The notes beneath the pieces are model-generated. The model was not told where the DNA came from, did not search any database, and saw only the letters and a list, made by a program, of their open reading frames with translations. A DNA stretch of 5,642 nucleotides, taken from Opitutus sp. GAS368. GTDB lineage: Bacteria; Verrucomicrobiota; Verrucomicrobiia; Opitutales; Opitutaceae. Made by a program: the position numbers and the translations under genes. This document shows positions 1 to 5,127 of the stretch, in pieces; the first letter of the stretch is position 1; each line of letters begins with the position of its first letter. The DNA lies in the NCBI GenBank assembly GCA_945861235.1, contig CAMATV010000233.1:1-5642 (forward strand), written 5' to 3'.

Positions 1-345
1 CTGCTCGTAAAACACAATCCGCCGATGGATCAGCCGTGGCTCGTCGCCGGCCGCGTCCAGCCCTCATGGCGTCAGCGGTCGCACCTCACAGCCTATCTCT
101 CATCGGACGATGGCCTCACGTGGAAGGGCGGCTTGCTGCTCGACGACCGCCTCGTCGTTTCCTACCCGGACGCCGATCAAGGCCCCGACGGCATCATCTA
201 CGTAATCTACGACCACAATCGGGAATCCGATCGTGAGATCCTCCTAGCGCGATTCACGGAAGCCGAGGTCGCCGACGGAAAAATATCCAGGCCCGGTTCC
301 GCGTTTCGCTTGCTGGTGAATCGTGCAACCGGGGCGCGGCCCTAG
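1..345 (+). CDS. Sialidase/BNR-like protein, C-terminal part (5' end outside window)
   Basis: The reading frame is open from base 1 and ends at TAG 343-345, leaving 114 codons of the C-terminus. Residues 34-41 of this fragment read SSDDGLTW, a good match to the Asp-box (S-x-D-x-G-x-T-W) that marks blades of sialidase/BNR beta-propellers. Further on come SYPDADQGPDGIIYVIYD (54-71) and EILLARFTEAEV (79-90), which resemble the last blade and closing strand of the exo-alpha-sialidase-like proteins common in Verrucomicrobiota and Planctomycetota. Members may hydrolyse sialic acids or other sugars, or only bind glycans. The catalytic Arg triad, Asp and Tyr/Glu cannot be assessed because the N-terminal part is missing. 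The ATG at 25 is internal: the sequence before it is in frame and protein-like. It points away from the sulfatase at 2036-3430, and the foldback repeat begins one base after its stop. I am fairly sure of the family and unsure of the substrate. Confidence 0.75.
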   Translation: MLVKHNPPMDQPWLVAGRVQPSWRQRSHLTAYLSSDDGLTWKGGLLLDDRLVVSYPDADQGPDGIIYVIYDHNRESDREILLARFTEAEVADGKISRPGSAFRLLVNRATGARP

Positions 346-346
346 T

Positions 347-454
347 ATTACTCTGTTATTTTCCTCTGAAAAAACGTTTCTTAAAAGTGTCACGTATCAC
401 GTGACACTCCCCACGGAAATTCGGTTTTTTTGGTAATGAACTTAACAGAGTAAT
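347..454. repeat. 108-bp foldback element with 12-bp terminal inverted repeats (MITE-like or REP-like)
   Basis: ATTACTCTGTTA (347-358) and its exact reverse complement TAACAGAGTAAT (443-454) bound an AT-rich segment that stands out from the GC-rich surroundings. Inside, on nearly the same axis, AAAAAAC (369-375) pairs with GTTTTTT (424-430), GTTTC (376-380) can pair with GAAAT (416-420), and a 10-bp stem (386-395 with 399-408) closes over the 3-base loop ATC. The whole segment can therefore fold as one long interrupted hairpin. It has no coding capacity. Small non-autonomous elements and intergenic foldback repeats have this build. No clear target-site duplication is visible at its edges. It may also act as a bidirectional terminator between the sialidase-like gene (+) and the sulfatase remnant (-). 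The inverted repeats are seen directly; mobility is inferred. Confidence 0.55.
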
Positions 455-527
455 CCTGGAGCGACGCCCATGAGTTTACCGCGCCTCTCCCGATTTTCAG
501 AGGAGCGCCTGTTCTGCCACCGAACAC

Positions 528-650
528 TCACTCGTCCTTCCCGATCTTCGTCTGCACGGTCGTCGCCTTCACCTCGGTGAGAAACGCTGTCAGGGTCTGA
601 TCCAGTTCCTTGGTTTTCTCCGGCCTGCTCGCCGAGAGGTCGTGGGCCCC
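528..650 (-). pseudogene. Remnant of a second sulfatase gene: last ~40 codons only
   Basis: On the minus strand, 650 down to 531 encodes 40 codons followed by TGA (530-528). They match the C-terminus of the intact sulfatase at 2036-3430, sharing endings such as PEKTKELDQTLTAFLT and VKATTVQTKIGKDE. Aligning 530-650 with 2038-2158 by hand gives about 12 mismatches in 121 bases, no gap and no stop. Of the 11 codons that differ, six are silent (T, T, T, K, S, A). Five change the residue: E for Q, R for M, S for K, H for N and G for E. Above 650 the similarity stops abruptly, and no sulfatase core (CxPxR, GKW or SDNGG) follows. It is best read as the tail of a deleted paralogue that once sat in tandem with sulfatase 1. 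It is unlikely to be expressed as a working protein. Confidence 0.8.
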
Positions 651-731
651 AACCCAACCTTGCGCAAAATCTGAGCTGCGCCGCCCGCTCGCTCCGTGCC
701 AACTCAGCGGGGATTTTTCGCTTTGAAAAAG

Positions 732-755
732 GTGTCACTCGCGCCCTCTTGACAC
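732..755. promoter_or_regulatory. Candidate toxin-antitoxin operator (inverted repeat)
   Basis: GTGTCA (732-737) and TGACAC (750-755) form a perfect 6-bp inverted repeat with a 12-base spacer, ending 9 bases before the toxin start at 765. HigA/NadS-type antitoxins usually repress their own operon by binding such palindromes through their HTH domain, so this is the obvious operator candidate. A poor sigma70-like -35 (TTGAAA, 723-728) lies just upstream, but no convincing -10 follows. The repeat is seen; binding is inferred. Confidence 0.4.
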
Positions 756-764
756 GCTACGCCA

Positions 765-1100
765 ATGGCGCACCTTCCCTCGGTGGAATTCGTCCGATTC
801 CCTGCCTTTGAGAAATCCGTCGCCGGTCTTTTGTCCGAAGCGGACATCTTGGATTTGGAGATGCTTCTCGTCGCGCATCCGCATCTGGGCGACTTGATTC
901 CCGGCGGCCGCGGTCTCCGTAAACTGCGCCGACCCGCCAAAGGTCGGGGCACGCGGGGCGGCGCCCGCGTCATCTATTATCACGTCACTTCTCAACACCT
1001 CATTCTCCTTATCGTCGCGTTCGCGAAAAACGAGCGCAACGATCTCGATCGCCGCCAACTGCAGATTCTCGCTCACCTCGTTAAGTCCGAATTCCCATGA
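765..1100 (+). CDS. Type II toxin, RelE/HigB2-like mRNA interferase
   Basis: This 111-residue protein has the layout of the HigB2-like branch of the RelE/ParE superfamily. It has an N-terminal F-[VI]-x-x-P-x-F-E segment (residues 9-16, FVRFPAFE), a helix with E/D-rich LLSEADILDLEMLL (22-35), PHLGDLIPGGRGLRKLR (39-55), the basic stretch GRGTRGGARVIYYH (60-73), and AKNERNDL (87-94). Toxins of this type are ribosome-dependent endoribonucleases that cut translated mRNA. The basic residues around 52-68 and the K/R/D segment at 88-97 are where RNA contacts and catalysis usually lie. ATG 765 is the first possible start because an in-frame TGA stands at 750-752. No Shine-Dalgarno sequence is seen. 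The stop overlaps the antitoxin start by four bases (ATGA, 1097-1100), indicating translational coupling. The toxin-first order is typical of hig-type modules. Length is normal and no damage is visible. Confidence 0.85.
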   Translation: MAHLPSVEFVRFPAFEKSVAGLLSEADILDLEMLLVAHPHLGDLIPGGRGLRKLRRPAKGRGTRGGARVIYYHVTSQHLILLIVAFAKNERNDLDRRQLQILAHLVKSEFP

Positions 1101-1387
1101 AAGAAGCTGATTTTCAAAACCTCCTCCAAGGCATCCGCGAAGCCGGCTCTTACCTGCGCGGGAATAAAAAGACAGCTTCACGGGTGGATCACATTCATCC
1201 GGATTCGGTCATCGCCATCCGCACCAAACTCCGCCTGAGCCAGAAAGCGTTTTCCTCCGCCTTCGGCATCAGTCCGGCGACGCTGCGCAATTGGGAGCAG
1301 GGCCGCCGCCAGCCCACCGGAGCCGCTCGCGTGCTCCTGCGCGTGGCCGCCAAGCATCCGAAAGCCGTGCTCGAAGCCGTGGCTTGA
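1097..1387 (+). CDS. Antitoxin, NadS/HigA-like HTH transcriptional regulator
   Basis: This 96-residue protein starts within the toxin stop (ATGA overlap) and is the cognate antitoxin. Residues 1-30 (FQNLLQGIREAG, then RGNKK and SRV) match the N-terminal arm of NadS-family regulators, which typically wraps the toxin. Residues 36-75 form an XRE/Cro-type helix-turn-helix: VIAIRTKLRLSQKAFSSAFG, then ISPATLRNWEQGRRQPTG. The recognition helix lies about ISPATLRNWEQ (58-68). The C-terminus ARVLLRVAAKHPKAVLEAVA is the usual short helical end of this family. It should neutralise the toxin by direct binding and repress the shared promoter, probably through the inverted repeat at 732-755. No Shine-Dalgarno sequence precedes it (AATTCCC before ATG), so expression likely depends on coupling to the toxin. 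It is complete and intact. Confidence 0.87.
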   Translation: MKEADFQNLLQGIREAGSYLRGNKKTASRVDHIHPDSVIAIRTKLRLSQKAFSSAFGISPATLRNWEQGRRQPTGAARVLLRVAAKHPKAVLEAVA

Positions 1388-1540
1388 GAACATGACTGCA
1401 GGAGGTTGAACACTCCACGCGGCATCCTTCCGCCGAGAACGTGAAAGAGGGATCACACCGATTCTTCCGGAAAATCTTTCTACCCCAGTTCCGACAAACG
1501 ATCGCGCATAAATTTCTGCGGTCATAAAATTTCCAAAGTC

Positions 1541-1587
1541 GCAGCTGGTTCCGCAGCCTAGCTGCCCGGCGTGTGGCGCCTGTTTTT
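1541..1587 (+). terminator. Possible Rho-independent terminator of the toxin-antitoxin operon
   Basis: GCAGCTGG (1541-1548) can pair with CCTAGCTGC-type sequence (1558-1565), using one G-T pair, over a 9-base loop. A second short stem GGCG/CGCC (1568-1571 with 1577-1580) is followed two bases later by TTTTT (1583-1587). The second hairpin plus T-run is the more terminator-like, but its stem is only 4 bp and it lies about 180 bases after the antitoxin stop. Weak call. Confidence 0.25.
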
Positions 1588-1657
1588 GCTCTCCCCCGGC
1601 GTCCCTGCAATCCCTCGAAACGTTGATCGCCGTCGGTTTCAGGTGCGCCACACCGCG

Positions 1658-1675
1658 GGCTCGGCGATCCGAGCC
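1658..1675 (-). terminator. GC-rich hairpin just after the tfoX-like reading frame
   Basis: GGCTCGG (1658-1664) and CCGAGCC (1669-1675) form a perfect 7-bp stem over the tetraloop CGAT. On the minus strand it begins two bases after the TAG (1680-1678) of the tfoX-like frame, the right place for a terminator. No T-run follows on that strand, so intrinsic termination is doubtful; it could instead stabilise the mRNA end. Confidence 0.3.
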
Positions 1676-1677
1676 GG

Positions 1678-2012
1678 CTATTTGCGGGGCAGCGTGGCGA
1701 CGAAGGCCGGGGAAATCTCCAGCCACGCCTTCAGCCGGGCGGGCGGCGCGATCGCCGGCGCGTCGACGAGCAACCAGCCCTTCATGCTGCGGCCCTTGAT
1801 GTCCATTTCGCGGGCGTGTTTCTTTTTCAAGTGGTCGGCCCAGTCCGTCGGCCCGCACCGGACGACGAGACTGTCGTGCCAGATGACGACACACCTGTTG
1901 CCGTGGAGCATCCAAGCCATGCCGCCGAACATTTTTTTCGGCGCAAACCCTCACCGATCCTGCATGGCGGCCTCGATGCGGGCGATGAGCGTGGCGTCGC
2001 CGTGAACGCCAA
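1678..2012 (-). pseudogene. TfoX N-terminal-domain protein gene, 5' end disrupted
   Basis: The intact stretch runs from ATG 1932 to TAG 1680-1678 (84 codons). It carries TfoX/Sxy N-terminal-domain signatures: MFGGMAWMLHGN (1-12), VVRCGP (23-28), HAREMDIKGRSMKGWLLVD (39-57) and LKAWLEISPAFVATLP (67-82). Family members of this stand-alone type usually have about 25 more residues before KKMFGG. That missing part is encoded upstream in the same frame (DATLIARIEAAMQDR, about 1998-1954), but is separated from GFAPKKMFGG by TGA at 1953-1951. No ATG/GTG/TTG start is found for this upstream piece in its own frame. A TTG at 2012-2010 begins MAFTA in another frame, which suggests a frameshift near 2000. 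Either the gene is a pseudogene or only a shortened form from 1932 is made. The role of these small proteins is not well known; they should not be equated with the competence regulator TfoX. It follows sulfatase 1 on the same strand with ~24 bases between. Confidence 0.62.
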
Positions 2013-2035
2013 GCGGTATCCGACTTGGGTCCGGA

Positions 2036-3430
2036 CTACTCGTCCTTCCCGATCTTCGTCTGCACGGTCGTCGCCTTCACCTGCGTGAGAAACGCCGTCA
2101 GCGTCTGATCCAGTTCCTTGGTCTTCTCCGGCATTTTCGCGGAGAGGTCGTTCGCCTCGCTGAGATCTTTCGAGAGATCGAACAACTCAAGTTTTCCCGT
2201 CTTCCACGTCTTCACCAATTTGAGATTACCCCAACGCAGCGCCGACTGCGCGTTGCGATCAACCGCCTGATGAAAGATCAAATAAGGCCGCTGACGTTTC
2301 ACTTCGCCCACGCCGGCATTACGCAGCACGGAGGTGATGCTGCCGCCGTCGATCGTCGCGGGGAGCGTGGGTTGGTAGCCGGCGAGTTCGGCCATCGTCG
2401 GCAGGAAATCGAGCCCGGTCACCGGCACGTTGCTCACGCTCCCGGCCTTTACGCCGGGGCCGAGCACGAAAAACGGCACGCGAATCCCGCCTTCATACAT
2501 GTTCGATTTCGCGCCGCGCAGCGGGTGGTTCAAACCGAGGCCGAGGTCTTTGCTGCCGGGCAGGCTGCTGCGTCCACCGTTGTCGGAGAGGTAGAAAACA
2601 TACGTGTTTTCAAACAGCCCGAGCATGCGGACTTTTTCCACGAGGCGGCCGACGGCCGCGTCGAGGTCTTCGGTCATCGCGGCAAACTCCGGCAAATTGT
2701 GTTTTTTCCCGGCCGGCCGCGCCTTCACACGCTCCAGCGCCGCCGCGCTGTGCTGGATGTCGAGGTGCACCGCATAGTGAGAGACCTGCAAATAAAACGG
2801 CCGGCCCGCCCGCACCTGCTCCTCCATAAACGCACTCGCCCGCTCGGTGAGACTGCTGACCAGCTTGGGGTCTTTGAGTTCGGAGGTCTTGCCGGTTTTG
2901 CTGCCAGCCCCGGAGCCTTCGCCCAAACCGTTTCCATTGGCGTTCCCGGTCGGTCCGTCGCTCACGTCGTAGCCTTGTTCGACGGGCGTGATCTTGTCGT
3001 AGCGATGATCCCATTTGCCGAAATGCGCGGCGCGGTAGCTCGGGTCCGCGGCCTTGAGCATGCGCGGAATGTTCAACTGCTGCCGGTAGACGGCGGGCCA
3101 ACCCTCGCGGTCGGCTTGATACTCATGCCGCGCCGGCGTCTGCGAAACTTGCAGACTCCGCCGCGTGGGGCAGCAAAACGGCGCGGGCGAGTAGCCGCTC
3201 GAGAAGATCATCCCCTGGGCCGCGAGGCGCTCGATGTTCGGCGTGCGGAAATAGTCGCTCGCCGTCTCGGGGTTGCCCGGAATCATGCGCTGCGACGTCC
3301 CCACCCAGCTCTGATCGTCGGAGAGGATGACGATGAAATTGGGCTTGGATGACTTCGCCGCCGCGGCCGCCGGCAGTGCGACGCAAGGGGCCAAGAAAAA
3401 CATCAGGAAAGGGATAACGCGGGATTTCAT
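2036..3430 (-). CDS. Secreted type I sulfatase (arylsulfatase-like), sulfatase 1
   Basis: This 464-residue protein belongs to the formylglycine-dependent (S1) sulfatases, which hydrolyse sulfate esters, here probably on a polysaccharide. Residues 1-25 look like a signal peptide (MKSR, hydrophobic IPFLMFFLAPCVALP, then AAAAA), so the enzyme should be exported. Catalytic landmarks are all present: metal-binding DD 38-39 (NFIVILSDDQSW), the modification motif C86-C87-P88-T89-R90, GKW with K139, H218 and H222 (SHYAVHLD), SDNGG with D283 and N284, and K308 in the RGAKSNMYEGGIRVPF segment. Cys 86 should become formylglycine; Cys 87 directly beside it is unusual. I chose ATG 3430 because it starts the signal peptide. 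The in-frame upstream start at 3553 would add 41 residues unlike any signal or sulfatase sequence. A Gly/Asn-rich stretch (about 159-177) is probably a surface loop. It is transcribed away from sulfatase 2. Its last 40 codons are duplicated at 528-650. Substrate unknown. Confidence 0.9.
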   Translation of the reverse strand: MKSRVIPFLMFFLAPCVALPAAAAAKSSKPNFIVILSDDQSWVGTSQRMIPGNPETASDYFRTPNIERLAAQGMIFSSGYSPAPFCCPTRRSLQVSQTPARHEYQADREGWPAVYRQQLNIPRMLKAADPSYRAAHFGKWDHRYDKITPVEQGYDVSDGPTGNANGNGLGEGSGAGSKTGKTSELKDPKLVSSLTERASAFMEEQVRAGRPFYLQVSHYAVHLDIQHSAAALERVKARPAGKKHNLPEFAAMTEDLDAAVGRLVEKVRMLGLFENTYVFYLSDNGGRSSLPGSKDLGLGLNHPLRGAKSNMYEGGIRVPFFVLGPGVKAGSVSNVPVTGLDFLPTMAELAGYQPTLPATIDGGSITSVLRNAGVGEVKRQRPYLIFHQAVDRNAQSALRWGNLKLVKTWKTGKLELFDLSKDLSEANDLSAKMPEKTKELDQTLTAFLTQVKATTVQTKIGKDE

Positions 3431-3626
3431 GAAGGAAGGTCGTCGTCGGCTCAGGGATGGTGGGGTGGACGGGAGACAGGAAGAATGAATTTCGGAAACG
3501 GTTGTGCGGCGCACGGCACGCGTTGCCAAATGAATTTCCAGTTTCCATGTCACCCGATTCCACTACGGTCCGCCGGCCCCTCACCTCAACCGTACCCGGT
3601 CACGTCCCCCACTCCGCACCTTTCCC
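3431..3626. promoter_or_regulatory. Divergent promoter region between sulfatases 1 and 2
   Basis: These 196 bases separate two divergently transcribed sulfatase genes and must hold promoters for both. A 10-bp direct repeat AATGAATTTC occurs at 3484-3493 and 3529-3538, start points 45 bases apart. The first copy is followed by GGAAAC (3494-3499) and the second by GTTTCC (3541-3546), which are inverse complements. Between them lies the near-palindrome GGCACGCGTTGCC (3515-3527). No convincing -35/-10 pair could be read by eye. Shared regulation of both sulfatases is plausible but inferred. Confidence 0.4.
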
Positions 3627-5063
3627 ATGCATGCCTCCCTCTGCCGTTCGCTCGTCGTTGCCGCCGCATTCGCGTGCGTGGTCGCACGGGCTTTTTCCGC
3701 TGACGCCACCACGGCCAAGCGTCCCAATGTCCTCTTCATCGCCGTCGACGATCTCAATCACTGGGTCGGCTACCTCGGGCGCAATCCGCAGACCAAGACG
3801 CCCAACATCGACCGTCTCGCGCGCATGGGCGTCGCGTTTCGCCACGCCTATTGCGCCGTCCCCGCCTGCGAACCCGCCCGTGGTGCGCTCATGGGCGGAC
3901 AGCGCCCGTGGACCACCGGACTCTACTACAACGGTGACAAGTGGAAGACGCTCTTGCCCGAGGGCCAGGGCCTCACGAAGCAGTTCCTTAAAGCCGGCTA
4001 TCGCGTCTCTGGCGCGGGGAAGATCTACCACAGCGACCAATATTTCCCCTCGGAGTGGAGCGAGTACATGGACTCGACCGGTCTGTCCGCGCAAGGCAAG
4101 GGCGTGACCAAGGACGAAGGTTTTCACGAACCCGTGAAGCGCGATCTCAAGGACGAGGATATCATGGACTGGCAGACGGTGAACTACTCGATCGAGCGCC
4201 TAAAAAATCCGTCGAGCCAGCCGTTCTTCATCGCCTGCGGCCTGCACAAACCGCACCTGCCGTTCACGGTACCGCGCAAATATTACGAGCAGTTTCCCCT
4301 CGAGACCATCCAGCTCCCGCCCTACAAAAAAGACGACCTCGACGACATTCCAGCCGGCGGAAAAAAGATGGCCAAGGCCGCGCAGGACCACGCGCGCTTC
4401 GTGCGCGACGGCAATTGGAAGCACGCCATCCAATCGTATCTCGCGACCATCGCCTACACCGATATGAACATCGGCCGCTTGCTCGATGCCTATGACCGAA
4501 GTCCGCAGCGCGACAACACCATCATCGTTTTTTGGGGCGACCACGGCTGGTCGCTCGGCGAAAAAGATCACTGGCGAAAATTCGCGCTCTGGGAGGAGCC
4601 CACGCGCGCTCCGTTCATCATCGTAGCACCGGGTGTTACTCGTGCCGGTGGGATGTCCAATCGCACCGTGGATTTCATGAGTATTTATCCGACACTGTGC
4701 GAACTGGCCGGCCTCCCCATTCCCGCACACGTCGAGGGCCCGAGCATCGTCCCGCTGTTGCGCGATCCGCAAGCCGCGTGGGATCGCCCCGCGATCACCA
4801 CCCACGGTTTCAAGAATCACACGGTGCGCACCGAGCAATGGCGCTACATCCGCTACGCCGACGGCGGCGAAGAACTCTACGACGAAGTCAAAGACCCGTA
4901 TGAATGGACCAATCTCGCCGGCAAGCCCGAGTATGCCCGCACCCAGGCCGAACTCGCGAAATGGCTGCCCGAAAAAAATGCGCCGCACAAAGGTGCCGGC
5001 GGCCCCGGCGACGAGGACGACGCCAAGCCGGCCCGCCAGGGAAAGAAAAAAGCGAATAAGTAA
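3627..5063 (+). CDS. Secreted type I sulfatase, iduronate-2-sulfatase-like, sulfatase 2
   Basis: This 478-residue S1 sulfatase resembles the iduronate-2-sulfatase-like group (SulfAtlas S1_7-like by eye), whose bacterial members act on sulfated glycans such as glycosaminoglycans or algal polysaccharides. Residues 1-25 form a signal peptide ending in AFSA. Landmarks: DD 41-42 in VLFIAVDDLNHW, TPNIDRLARMGVAF (58-71), modification motif C81-E-P-A-R85, GAGKIYH with K132 and H135, GLHKPHLPF (205-213), GDHGW with D305 and H306, and K318 before ALWEEPTRAPF. All are consistent with an active enzyme needing formylglycine at C81. C-terminal residues 410-440 show the usual ELYDEVKDPYEWTNLAGKPEY segment, followed by an acidic then lysine-rich tail (about 453-478) that looks disordered. 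The start at 3627 gives a good signal peptide; a second ATG at 3631 is out of frame. No Shine-Dalgarno is seen. Sulfatase 3 follows after 64 bases on the same strand, likely in one operon. Confidence 0.92.
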   Translation: MHASLCRSLVVAAAFACVVARAFSADATTAKRPNVLFIAVDDLNHWVGYLGRNPQTKTPNIDRLARMGVAFRHAYCAVPACEPARGALMGGQRPWTTGLYYNGDKWKTLLPEGQGLTKQFLKAGYRVSGAGKIYHSDQYFPSEWSEYMDSTGLSAQGKGVTKDEGFHEPVKRDLKDEDIMDWQTVNYSIERLKNPSSQPFFIACGLHKPHLPFTVPRKYYEQFPLETIQLPPYKKDDLDDIPAGGKKMAKAAQDHARFVRDGNWKHAIQSYLATIAYTDMNIGRLLDAYDRSPQRDNTIIVFWGDHGWSLGEKDHWRKFALWEEPTRAPFIIVAPGVTRAGGMSNRTVDFMSIYPTLCELAGLPIPAHVEGPSIVPLLRDPQAAWDRPAITTHGFKNHTVRTEQWRYIRYADGGEELYDEVKDPYEWTNLAGKPEYARTQAELAKWLPEKNAPHKGAGGPGDEDDAKPARQGKKKANK

Positions 5064-5127
5064 CGACCCACGATAACCCCTCCTTCACCCCGATCCGTCA
5101 ACCGCGCCCCGCCCACCCCCCACTATT

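Larger units (their letters stand above)
1388..1677. other. Intergenic region without a recognisable gene
   Basis: These 290 bases lie between the convergent antitoxin gene and tfoX-like remnant. Open frames crossing the region on both strands give no family-like protein. The left part (about 1460-1540) is richer in A/T than its surroundings and holds a near-repeat, CATAAATTT (1507-1515) and CATAAAATTT (1523-1532). The right part holds two GC-rich hairpins, listed separately as weak terminator candidates. I see no RNA gene. Confidence 0.5.

Noticed and set aside
347..454. Foldback element as an integron attC site
   Set aside because: The ends lack the RYYYAAC/GTTRRRY core-site pattern, and no integrase or cassette structure is present.
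442..738. 98-codon open frame on the minus strand
   Set aside because: It covers the sulfatase remnant in a different frame. The remnant's own frame matches sulfatase 1, whereas this frame gives no family-like protein.
749..754. TTGACA as a -35 box for the toxin-antitoxin operon
   Set aside because: It is only 10 bases from the toxin start codon, leaving no room for a -10 and transcript start. It is better explained as part of the inverted repeat.
1951..1953. TGA in the tfoX-like frame read as selenocysteine or other recoding
   Set aside because: The family has no selenoprotein members known to me, the position is not a conserved cysteine, and a second lesion nearby supports decay instead.
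1178..1954. 258-codon open frame on the minus strand
   Set aside because: It runs across the antitoxin, the intergenic region and the tfoX-like frame in antisense or shifted frames. Its sequence is unlike any protein family.
2019..2035. Small bulged hairpin right after the sulfatase 1 stop, as terminator
   Set aside because: The stem is two 3-bp helices with a bulge and no T-run on the minus strand; too weak to call.
2270..3352. 360-codon open frame on the plus strand
   Set aside because: It lies entirely opposite sulfatase 1, whose catalytic motifs are all intact. Its protein is rich in Arg/Ala/His with no family-like pattern, as expected for an antisense shadow in GC-rich DNA.
4200..4988. 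262-codon open frame on the minus strand
   Set aside because: Antisense shadow of sulfatase 2 with no recognisable motif.
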